DNA of 64,000 nt from Rhodospirillaceae bacterium. Its GTDB lineage: Bacteria > Pseudomonadota > Alphaproteobacteria > TMED109 > TMED131. The stretch is taken from the NCBI GenBank assembly GCA_902547175.1, contig CACCMS010000001.1, positions 58,345 through 122,344 on the forward strand, read 5' to 3'. Under the pieces are notes generated by a model, which had not been told where the DNA came from, did not search any database, and saw only the letters and a program-made list of their open reading frames with translations. Both the position numbers and the translations under genes were made by a program. Positions 1 to 7,708 of this stretch are shown one piece after another (position 1 is the first letter of the stretch; every line of letters starts with the position of its first letter).

Positions 1-1
1 T

Positions 2-160
2 ATCAACATAATTAGAAACATCATTAAAACTGTATGAATTAATGCTTTGATTATGCTTTTTTCTAGAACTTTCTAATAGTATATTATTTTTAAACTTTTT
101 AAACAATAAATTAGAAATATCTTTTATAGTATTGTTTTCTAAAAATAATTTGCTTTTCAT
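2..160 (-). CDS. N-terminal fragment of a gene running off the left edge
   Basis: An open frame starts at an ATG (complement of 158-160) and stays open for 53 codons to the window edge, so only the N-terminus is visible. The visible part is lysine- and asparagine-rich. The stretch LLESSR near residue 30, followed by NSYSF, loosely recalls the N-terminus of aminodeoxychorismate synthase component I (PabB). That is a weak resemblance and not an assignment. The gene lies downstream of the thioesterase on the same strand, across an intergenic region holding a long inverted repeat. Confidence 0.45.
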   Translation of the reverse strand, partial: MKSKLFLENNTIKDISNLLFKKFKNNILLESSRKKHNQSINSYSFNDVSNYVD

Positions 161-226
161 TTTTTTTTATTAAAAAAATATAATTTAATGTGATCCAATA
201 CTTAATAAAATACGAAATAACATTAA

Positions 227-285
227 AATGTCGAGTTCGTTTCTATTCACTTCTCCCTAATTTGTAAATACAACAACTCGACATT
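227..285. repeat. Long-arm inverted repeat in the intergenic region
   Basis: An 11-base arm AATGTCGAGTT (227-237) is matched perfectly by AACTCGACATT (275-285), with a 37-base interior. On the minus strand the interior holds a second small hairpin (TTGTA-TT-TACAA) followed by a purine-rich segment containing AGGGAGAAG. The right arm runs into the stop codon of the thioesterase (284-286). There is no U-tract directly after the stem, so it is not a typical terminator. It could be the 5' UTR structure of the downstream edge gene or a protein-binding site. I recognise no known riboswitch. Confidence 0.6.
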
Positions 286-700
286 ACCCCTTAAGAATAG
301 CCATAGTTAATCTTGATATACAAGTAATTTTTTCATTATTATACATTTTGATTTCCCACACATGAGTACTTTTACCAATATGAATAGGAATACTAATTCC
401 TTTTAGTAATCCTTCTCTAACAGCTCTAATGTGATTAGCATTGATATCAAGCCCAACGGTACTAACGCCTTCCTCTATACATAAATTAGATGCTAAACTA
501 CCCAATGTTTCTGCTAATGCTACTGAGGCACCTCCATGTAATATGCCATAAGGCTGTTTTAAATAATCCCTAACAATCATTTCACCTTCTAAAGAATTAT
601 CATCAATCTTAGTTATTTTTATGCCTAAATGCGAGGCTAGGGTGTTGTCCATTTTTTTATTAATATTAATTAAATTTGTATCTCTTTTCCATATTTTCAT
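284..700 (-). CDS. PaaI/YdiI-type hotdog-fold thioesterase
   Basis: This 138-residue protein is a hotdog-fold acyl-CoA thioesterase of the PaaI/YdiI/MenI type. The signature HGG is at residues 55-57, followed by the catalytic-helix segment with Glu64 (ASVALAETLGS). Length and spacing are normal for the family. Members hydrolyse aryl- or acyl-CoA thioesters in the cytoplasm; the substrate cannot be read from sequence. The start is supported by AAGGA about six bases upstream of the ATG. The gene is divergent from the yhhQ-like transporter, with only 12 bases between start codons. Confidence 0.85.
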   Translation of the reverse strand: MKIWKRDTNLININKKMDNTLASHLGIKITKIDDNSLEGEMIVRDYLKQPYGILHGGASVALAETLGSLASNLCIEEGVSTVGLDINANHIRAVREGLLKGISIPIHIGKSTHVWEIKMYNNEKITCISRLTMAILKG

Positions 701-712
701 TGTCTATCCTTA

Positions 713-1447
713 ATGTTATATTTTTATACGAAAATGAATGAAAGTTATATTAAAATTTATTCTATATTAATGTCAGTATTTGTTGTCACTTTAGTACTGA
801 CTAATATAATTGGCACTAAAATATTTTTATTGTTTGATCAATCTTTGCCCAATGGCTTGTTTGGAACTCCTCTAGCCTTAACAGCAGGTATTATAACTTA
901 TCCTATAACTTTTTTAGTAACAGATGTTACCAGTGAAATTTTTGGTAAGGCAAGAGCTAGCCTTATGGTAATAGTGGGCTTTTTTTGTAGTTTATTATCT
1001 TTAATTATAATTAGTATTGTACTAAGACTTACACCTTCTGAGGTTTGGCTTACAGGCACACCTTATTCTACATTAGATCAGATGGTATTAGCCTTTGATA
1101 CTGTTTTCACTTTACCAGGTGTACTGATATTTGCTTCTATGACTGCGTATCTTGTTGCTCAGTTAATTGATGTAAATATATTTCATATGATTAAAAAAAT
1201 TACCAATTCAAAATATCTTTGGTTAAGAAATAATGTATCTACTATGATATCTCAATTAATTGATACAATTATAGTAAATACTATTTTCTTAGGTTTTGGT
1301 ATGGGGTTATCCTTTGACATAGTATATAAAATTATCATTGCAAATTACATAGTTAAAATAATATTTGCTGCTATTGATACACCGATTGTTTATTTAACAG
1401 TAAACTTTATTAAAAAAAAGTATCCTAGCTTCAACTATGATAAATAG
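713..1447 (+). CDS. yhhQ: Queuosine precursor transporter, YhhQ/VUT family
   Basis: This 244-residue, very hydrophobic inner-membrane protein belongs to the VUT/YhhQ family, whose E. coli member imports preQ0/preQ1 for queuosine synthesis. Supporting features are the N-terminal LTNIIGTKIF segment, the PITFLVTDVTSEIFGK motif near residue 70, about six membrane segments and the typical length. Two in-frame ATG codons are possible (713 and 734), neither with a clear ribosome-binding site; 734 gives an N-terminus closer to homologues. The 3' end overlaps the convergent DNA ligase gene by 17 bases. Confidence 0.85.
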   Translation: MLYFYTKMNESYIKIYSILMSVFVVTLVLTNIIGTKIFLLFDQSLPNGLFGTPLALTAGIITYPITFLVTDVTSEIFGKARASLMVIVGFFCSLLSLIIISIVLRLTPSEVWLTGTPYSTLDQMVLAFDTVFTLPGVLIFASMTAYLVAQLIDVNIFHMIKKITNSKYLWLRNNVSTMISQLIDTIIVNTIFLGFGMGLSFDIVYKIIIANYIVKIIFAAIDTPIVYLTVNFIKKKYPSFNYDK

Positions 1448-2996
1448 ATAACTCTTTTTTAATTTCCTCTATACTTTGTACATCATTTACTGGTTTATCC
1501 CATCGAATTCTGCTTACTCTTGGAAATCTTAGTGCTATCCCAGACTTATGTCTTGAACTAATTTGTGCAGAATCAAATGCTAATTCTATCACCAATAACT
1601 TTTTAACCTCTCTAACTGGTCCATATTTAGCAATAGTATTTTTTCTTATAAATCTATCAATTTTATTTAATTCATCATCTGTATAACCTGAATATGCTTT
1701 TGCTATTGGTATAACTGAATTTTTAGACCAAATTCCTAATGTATAATCAGAATAAAAAGAGCTTCTTTTCCCGTGACCTCTTTGAGCATACATTAAAATA
1801 GTATCAATATATTTCGGATCTTTTTTCCATTTAAACCAATAACCTTTTTTTCTACCACTTAAGTAAAAAGATAATTTCTTTTTAATCATTATTCCTTCAA
1901 TATAAGGAAATTTTTGATAAATTTTTTTAAGTTCATTATCAGTTTTAAAATTAATTAGCTCAGAAATTGTTAAGTTTGTATTACTATTACTTAAGAAGCA
2001 TTCTTCAAGCTTTTTTCTTCTATCGTGTAAGGTTCTATTTCTAATATCTTCTCCATTACAGTACAAAATATCATAAACCTTAACAAAGGCAGGTAATTCA
2101 GAAAGCAATTTTTTACTAGGCTTTTTTTTATTAATTCTTTTTTGTAATTGGTTAAAAGGTAAAGGTAAGGAGTTTTGACCTACTAGCATTTCTCCATCTA
2201 GCACTAATAGTTCAGTACAATTTATTTTTATCTCTGGAAAAGAATTAGAAATGTCCTCACCTGATCTGGAAAAAATAGTAGTGCTTCCATTTTTAGCTAC
2301 TAACTGTACTCTTATTCCATCCCACTTATATTCAAAATAATAATCATTACTAGATTTTACATCTTCAATAAGCTCTTTATCAAAAGATGTCGCTAACATA
2401 AATGAATGAAAAGTTTTACCAGCATCTACAGAGGGATAACTTCCTTTATTTTCTAACCACAAAAAAAAGTTTTCGTAAGGATATTCTAAACCATTCCAAA
2501 TATTTTCTATTTGATATAATTGTTTATTACCATACTTAGCTAAGCTTTTTTTAACCAAACTAGTTGAAAACCCAATTCTTAAACCACCTAAAATAAATTT
2601 AATGAAAGCCCATCTTTCTTTTGAAGTAAATGAATTAAGATATTCGATAATAGTATTATTAATACTTTTACTATTTTTTAATTCATATACTATCTTATTT
2701 AAATCTTTTTGTTTTGAGCTTCCATTAGATGGCCATATTAATGCAATAGTTTCAGCCAGGTCTCCTACATAATCATAGGATTGTTCAAATAAATACCAAT
2801 CTAATTTACTTTTTATAATATTTAAAATATTTGAACGTTTTATATTTTTAAAATTTAAATTTCCAGTCAGAACGGCAATAGTAATTCCTTTTTCTTTATA
2901 GTTTATACCTTTAAGATAAGTAGCTAGAATTTCAATTTTTCTATTTGTAGAATAAGTGAATAAAAGCTGTTCTAATAAATTTGCAAATTTTTTCAA
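1431..2996 (-). CDS. ATP-dependent DNA ligase of the repair cluster
   Basis: This 521-residue ATP-dependent ligase seals nicks in DNA. An N-terminal alpha-helical DNA-binding domain (about residues 1-190) precedes the nucleotidyltransferase domain. The AMP-accepting lysine is Lys224 in motif I (KWDGIR), motif III appears as LDGEML, and an OB domain with the C-terminal RFPRVSRIRWDKP motif follows. It is the ligase type found in the bacterial ligase-exonuclease-Lhr-MPE cluster, not the NAD-dependent LigA of replication. It sits one base downstream of the exonuclease gene, so the two are probably co-transcribed and translationally coupled. Confidence 0.93.
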   Translation of the reverse strand: MKKFANLLEQLLFTYSTNRKIEILATYLKGINYKEKGITIAVLTGNLNFKNIKRSNILNIIKSKLDWYLFEQSYDYVGDLAETIALIWPSNGSSKQKDLNKIVYELKNSKSINNTIIEYLNSFTSKERWAFIKFILGGLRIGFSTSLVKKSLAKYGNKQLYQIENIWNGLEYPYENFFLWLENKGSYPSVDAGKTFHSFMLATSFDKELIEDVKSSNDYYFEYKWDGIRVQLVAKNGSTTIFSRSGEDISNSFPEIKINCTELLVLDGEMLVGQNSLPLPFNQLQKRINKKKPSKKLLSELPAFVKVYDILYCNGEDIRNRTLHDRRKKLEECFLSNSNTNLTISELINFKTDNELKKIYQKFPYIEGIMIKKKLSFYLSGRKKGYWFKWKKDPKYIDTILMYAQRGHGKRSSFYSDYTLGIWSKNSVIPIAKAYSGYTDDELNKIDRFIRKNTIAKYGPVREVKKLLVIELAFDSAQISSRHKSGIALRFPRVSRIRWDKPVNDVQSIEEIKKELSIYHS

Positions 2997-2997
2997 A

Positions 2998-3978
2998 TTA
3001 TAACTCTTTATTATTATTATTAGCTAGCGCATCTGCATTGATATTATTTTTTTTGCACCAATATTTTAAGCAATCCTCTTGCCCATGTGTAATTAATACT
3101 TTTTCAGCTTCAGTGCTTTTGATTGTTTTAGTCAGTTCATTCCAATCTGCATGATCAGATAAAATAATAGGTAACTCAATATGTTTTTGTTTTGCCCTTT
3201 GTTTTATAGCCATCCATCCAGAGGCAACACCTATTACCTTATTATTAATTTTTCTTGACCAAACATCCTTAATGGCAGATGGAGGAGCCAAAATTATTTG
3301 GCCTTTTAATAACCTAATATTATCCTTATTAACTAGAGTATAACTACCTAAGTTGATTTTTTTATTCAAATAATATTCGTTAATTTTTTTAATGGAGCCA
3401 TGAATATATATTTCATTAGAGTAACCCAGAGCTCTTAACATATTTATAACTCTTTGCGCTTTTCCTAAAGAATAGACACCTATAAGGTAATTTCCTTCTG
3501 GGTTTTGTCTTAATGAAGTTATTATTTTTTTAACTTCTTCATAAGGATCAGGATGACAAAAGATTGGAAGTCCAAATGTAGCTTCAGTTATTAAAGTATT
3601 AGTTTTAATTAATTCAAATTTTTGAGCTGTTGTATCGGAAATAGTTTTAAAATCTCCAGTAACTAAAACTTTATAACCTTTTTTTTCTAATAAAACTTGA
3701 GCGCTACCAAGAATATGTCCTGCGGGGTATAGAGTTATATAGATACCGTCTACATAAATACGTTCACCATATTTTAATACCTGAAAGTTTTTAGCACATT
3801 TATTTCCATATCTAATTTTCATTATGTTTATAGTATCTTCAGTAGCAAGAACATTATTATGATTTGCTTTTGCATGATCAGCATGTGCATGCGTTATTAT
3901 AGCCTTGTCTACTGGGCGCTTTGGGTCTATATAAGCATCTATTGATGATATAAATAAATTATGGTCCAAGAAAAGCAT
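2998..3978 (-). CDS. Ligase-associated MBL-fold DNA exonuclease
   Basis: This 326-residue metallo-beta-lactamase/beta-CASP protein is the ligase-associated DNA damage response exonuclease. The metal-binding HAHADHA is at residues 30-36, GHILGSAQV follows near 120, a D in VTGDFK, and the C-terminal ILSDHADWNEL and THGQED motifs match the beta-CASP arrangement. The N-terminus is roughly ten residues shorter than many homologues. Its ATG (3976-3978) lies inside the 5' coding end of the divergent helicase gene, so the two overlap head to head by 18 bases and must share overlapping promoter regions. Confidence 0.92.
   Translation of the reverse strand: MLFLDHNLFISSIDAYIDPKRPVDKAIITHAHADHAKANHNNVLATEDTINIMKIRYGNKCAKNFQVLKYGERIYVDGIYITLYPAGHILGSAQVLLEKKGYKVLVTGDFKTISDTTAQKFELIKTNTLITEATFGLPIFCHPDPYEEVKKIITSLRQNPEGNYLIGVYSLGKAQRVINMLRALGYSNEIYIHGSIKKINEYYLNKKINLGSYTLVNKDNIRLLKGQIILAPPSAIKDVWSRKINNKVIGVASGWMAIKQRAKQKHIELPIILSDHADWNELTKTIKSTEAEKVLITHGQEDCLKYWCKKNNINADALANNNNKEL
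3949..3960 (+). promoter_or_regulatory. Extended -10 promoter for the Lhr helicase, leaderless start
   Basis: TATAAA (3949-3954) is preceded by TG one base upstream (TGATATAAA), matching an extended -10 element. Exactly six bases follow before the ATG at 3961, which would place +1 on the A of the start codon. No good -35 is visible. There is no Shine-Dalgarno sequence, consistent with a leaderless mRNA. The element lies inside the coding sequence of the divergent exonuclease. Confidence 0.5.
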
Positions 3979-6405
3979 AAATATAAAAATAATATAATTA
4001 AAGATAAAATCCAGTCACATAAAATAAATAAGTGGTTTAAAAAAAAAGGCTGGAGTTTTTATGACTATCAAATAAAAGCATTACAGGCAACCAACCAAAA
4101 TAAAGATATTTTAATAACTTCCCCAACTGGATCTGGTAAAACATTGGCTGGTTTATTACCAACAATATTAGAATCTGATAAGTTTAAAAAAAATAACTTA
4201 TATACTATATTTATTTCTCCATTGAAGTCTTTGAGTTATGATATAGAAAGAAACCTTTTAATTCCAATAAATGAGTGTGATTTAAATTTAACTATATCAG
4301 TTAGAACAGGAGATACAAATGCGTATACAAAAACTAAACAGATTGAAAAACCACCTAATATTTTAGTTACAACACCCGAGTCTTTTGCTCTGTTAATGTC
4401 TTACAAAAATGCTGAAGAATATTTTTCAAATTTAAAATATTTAATCATAGATGAATTACATAATATAATTCATAGTAAGAGAGGCGACTTACTAACACTC
4501 AATATAGCTAGATTAAATGAAATTGCTCCTTATCATAATAAAATTGCTCTTTCAGCAACATTAAAAGATATAAAAACAGGATTAGCTTACTTTTCTAACA
4601 AAAAGAAATCTGAGGTTATTAAAAGTTTAAAAAATAAAAAATTGTCAGTATCTATTATAAAAACAACCAAAAATATACCTTGGTCTGGTTATATGGCTAC
4701 TTATGCTATTAAAAATATTTATAATAATATTTTAAAACATAAATCTTCTATAATCTTCGTAAATACTAGGGCACAAGCAGAAGTATTATTTCAGTCATTA
4801 TGGAAGATAAACAAAGATAACTTAAATATAGCTGTTCATCATGGAAGTTTAGAAAAAAAATTAAGAATTAAAATAGAAGAAAAAATGTTCAGAGGCCTTT
4901 TGAATTGTATAGTAGCAACTAGTTCCTTAGAGTTAGGCATTGACTGGGGGAACATAAGCTTAATTATACAAGTTGGAGCTCCTAAAGGAATATCTAGAAT
5001 GATCCAAAGAATAGGAAGAAGTAATCATAAAATTAATTTACCTTCCAAGGCTATTTTAGTACCAACAAATAAATTTGAATACCTTGAATGTGAAGCTGCG
5101 AAAAAAGCAATTTATGAAAATGATATAGAAGAAATTAAAATAAAAAAAGGTAGTTTAGACGTACTAGCGCAACATATATTTGGAGTAGCCTGCAGCAAAC
5201 CTTTTAACACAGATTTATTATTTAAAAATATACAAACTTCTTTTCCATACAAAAACCTAGATATTATTACCTTTAATAAAGTTTTAGAGTTTGTTAAAAA
5301 TGGTGGATACAGTCTTAAACATTATAAAGAATTTAATAAAATAAAAAGAAATATTAAAGGAAGTTATGAAGTATCAGACAAAAGGTTAATACACAAATAC
5401 AGAATGAATATAGGTACAATTGTAGAATCTGATTTAATAAATGTTTATTTAAAAAATAAAAAATTAGGAAAAATTGAAGAGTATTTTGTACAAAATTTAG
5501 TAAGAGGCGATACATTTCTGTTTGCTGGAGAGGTGTTAGAATATTTAGAAAATAATGTAAAAGGCATCTCTGTAAAAAAAAGTAAAAATAAATACCCTAA
5601 GATCCCTTCATATGTTGGTGGCAGATTGCCATTATCAACAAAACTTTCTAGACATGTAATTGAATTAATTAATAACTATAAAAATTTTAATATACCTTCA
5701 CATATAGAAGAATGGCTTCAAAAACAAGAAGAATATTCAATGCTTCCTCCTAGTAAAGGTTTACTCATTGAAACATTTACAAGGAATAATTTTGGCTTTA
5801 AAAAAAATTATTTAGTTGCATATACTTTTCAAGGAAGATCTGCAAATCAAACTCTAGGTTTAGTTGTGCTTAACAAGATGTTAAAGTTAAATTTAAAACC
5901 TATAGCTTTTACTGCTACAGACTATGCATTAGTTGTTTGGTCTGAAATAAAATGTAATGATGTTGAAAAATTATTTGAAAATAGAAATTTTTTTCAGGGA
6001 TTTAATCAATGGCTTGAAAACACATCACTAATCAGAAAGCATTTTAAAGATGTAGCAGTTATATCCGGGTTAATTGATAAAAATTACCCGGGTTATATAA
6101 AAACTCATAAACAAATTAAATTTAATGCTGATTTGATATATGAAGTATTAAAAAAATATGAAAGAAATCATATCCTTTTAAAAAGCACTAAATTAGAGGC
6201 TATGGATAATCTATTAGACTATAATAAGATAAAAAATTATCTTTTAGCAATTAAAAATAATATCATACATAAAAATCTTAAAAGGGTTTCACCTATGTCT
6301 ATTCCATTGTTATTAGAGTTTAATGTAGAAAAAGTTAAAGATGATAATTTAATAGATATAATCGAAGAAGAAAATAATTTATTATTGGAAGCAAATTTAT
6401 ATTAA
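3961..6405 (+). CDS. Ligase-associated Lhr-type DEXH-box helicase
   Basis: This 814-residue superfamily 2 helicase is the Lhr-Core type, an ATP-driven 3'-to-5' DNA translocase and helicase. Motif I is TSPTGSGKT (about 53-61), motif II DELH (164-167), motif III SATL (near 198) and motif VI QRIGRSNH (near 350). The winged-helix and Lhr-specific C-terminal domains follow, and the length of about 800 is that of the Core form without the long C-terminal extension. The N-terminal WFKKKGWSFYDYQ segment matches the family start. Its stop overlaps the pdeM start by one base (TAATG). Confidence 0.93.
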   Translation: MVQEKHKYKNNIIKDKIQSHKINKWFKKKGWSFYDYQIKALQATNQNKDILITSPTGSGKTLAGLLPTILESDKFKKNNLYTIFISPLKSLSYDIERNLLIPINECDLNLTISVRTGDTNAYTKTKQIEKPPNILVTTPESFALLMSYKNAEEYFSNLKYLIIDELHNIIHSKRGDLLTLNIARLNEIAPYHNKIALSATLKDIKTGLAYFSNKKKSEVIKSLKNKKLSVSIIKTTKNIPWSGYMATYAIKNIYNNILKHKSSIIFVNTRAQAEVLFQSLWKINKDNLNIAVHHGSLEKKLRIKIEEKMFRGLLNCIVATSSLELGIDWGNISLIIQVGAPKGISRMIQRIGRSNHKINLPSKAILVPTNKFEYLECEAAKKAIYENDIEEIKIKKGSLDVLAQHIFGVACSKPFNTDLLFKNIQTSFPYKNLDIITFNKVLEFVKNGGYSLKHYKEFNKIKRNIKGSYEVSDKRLIHKYRMNIGTIVESDLINVYLKNKKLGKIEEYFVQNLVRGDTFLFAGEVLEYLENNVKGISVKKSKNKYPKIPSYVGGRLPLSTKLSRHVIELINNYKNFNIPSHIEEWLQKQEEYSMLPPSKGLLIETFTRNNFGFKKNYLVAYTFQGRSANQTLGLVVLNKMLKLNLKPIAFTATDYALVVWSEIKCNDVEKLFENRNFFQGFNQWLENTSLIRKHFKDVAVISGLIDKNYPGYIKTHKQIKFNADLIYEVLKKYERNHILLKSTKLEAMDNLLDYNKIKNYLLAIKNNIIHKNLKRVSPMSIPLLLEFNVEKVKDDNLIDIIEEENNLLLEANLY

Positions 6406-7055
6406 TGTTAATTCAGTTTGGAAACAATCAATTTTTACTAAATCCTGATGGATCTATGTACTGGTTAGAAGAGAAAAGCCTTATAGTGGGAGATTTACAT
6501 TTAGAAAAAAGTACTTCTTATATTGATCAAGGTAATTTTTTGCCTCCTTATGACACGATAGATACACTTGAAAGATTATTAAATAAAATTAAAGAGTTAT
6601 TACCAAATAGAATAATATTTTTAGGAGATGTTTTTCACGATAACTATGCATTTGGCAGGTTAAAGACGAAAGAAAAACAATTATTTAAAGATATATTAAA
6701 AAAAAATGTTATTTGGGTTAAAGGTAATCATGATAATAAGTTTAGATATTTCAATATAAAAACATATACTTCATATAAACTAAAAAATTTAATTTTTTCT
6801 CATATATCTGATAAAAAAAAAAAATTGGAAATTAGTGCTCACTATCATCCTAAGGTAATCTTTAAATTTAAAGGAACAAAGGTATCCAAACCTTGCTTTT
6901 TAATAGATAAAGAAAAAATTATTCTACCAGCATACGGTACTTATACTGGGGGATTAAACATTTCATCAGACATTTATAAAAATCTATTTTTAAATGACTA
7001 TCAAATTTATGCTTTAGGAAATACAAAGGTACTAAAGATAGAAAAGAAACTTTAA
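6405..7055 (+). CDS. pdeM: Ligase-associated metallophosphoesterase PdeM
   Basis: This 216-residue calcineurin-like phosphoesterase is the endonuclease/phosphodiesterase partner of the ligase cluster. Metal-binding motifs appear in order: VGDLHLEKS near residue 30, FLGDVFHDN near 75, KGNHDNK near 105 and AHYHP near 143. The family usually has Gly-His-x-His in the last motif; here Ala replaces Gly and both His remain. It starts within the helicase stop codon (TAATG) and its 3' end overlaps the convergent deformylase by four bases. Characterised homologues are manganese-dependent DNases. Confidence 0.9.
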   Translation: MLIQFGNNQFLLNPDGSMYWLEEKSLIVGDLHLEKSTSYIDQGNFLPPYDTIDTLERLLNKIKELLPNRIIFLGDVFHDNYAFGRLKTKEKQLFKDILKKNVIWVKGNHDNKFRYFNIKTYTSYKLKNLIFSHISDKKKKLEISAHYHPKVIFKFKGTKVSKPCFLIDKEKIILPAYGTYTGGLNISSDIYKNLFLNDYQIYALGNTKVLKIEKKL

Positions 7056-7639
7056 GATAAGTTTTCTGCGATACTATTAAAATTTTTTAATTCTTTTTTA
7101 TATCCTTCCTCATAATATTTTTGATAATTTTCATAAGTTACAAGGGTAGAATTATCTTCTACTTTATCAGTAAATAAATAGCCATCCAGATGATCAATTT
7201 CATGCTGATAAACAATAGATTCAAGTCCCTTTATATTTTCTGTAATTTTTTTTGCATCCATAGTGTAATAAGTAACACTAATAGTATTGTATCGTTTTAC
7301 TTTTCCTCTTAAATTAGGAACACTTAAGCATCCCTCATATGAATTAAAAGTAGCTGTGTCTTTTTTAATAATTACTTTGGGATTTATTAGAACTTTTAAT
7401 GGTATGGTGTTTAAATGTTCATATCTAGGGTTATCCAAAACTTCAATTATACATATACTTATTGGCTCATAAATTTGGTTTGCAGCTAAACCAGCTCCAT
7501 TATGCTTACGCATAGTTTTAATCATTTTTTCTATAATTTTTTGTGTATTTTCAGATTTTATCTCATTAATAGGTATATCTTTTGTTTTGTTTCTTAATAT
7601 TGGATGACCAATTTGTGCTATATTAAAATCTTTAAACAT
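7052..7639 (-). CDS. def: Peptide deformylase
   Basis: This 195-residue enzyme removes the N-formyl group from nascent proteins at the ribosome. All three signature motifs are present: GAGLAANQI (motif 1), EGCLSVP with the metal-binding Cys (motif 2) and QHEIDHLDG with the two metal-binding His and catalytic Glu (motif 3). The length is slightly above the usual 165-180 because of a lysine-rich C-terminal tail. It is not next to fmt here; it is divergent from malate synthase and convergent with pdeM. Confidence 0.96.
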   Translation of the reverse strand: MFKDFNIAQIGHPILRNKTKDIPINEIKSENTQKIIEKMIKTMRKHNGAGLAANQIYEPISICIIEVLDNPRYEHLNTIPLKVLINPKVIIKKDTATFNSYEGCLSVPNLRGKVKRYNTISVTYYTMDAKKITENIKGLESIVYQHEIDHLDGYLFTDKVEDNSTLVTYENYQKYYEEGYKKELKNFNSIAENLS

Positions 7640-7708
7640 GTATATTATTTTATATATTTTTAGATTATTTTAAATAAATTAAATTTAATATTAATTGAAA
7701 GGCTTATA

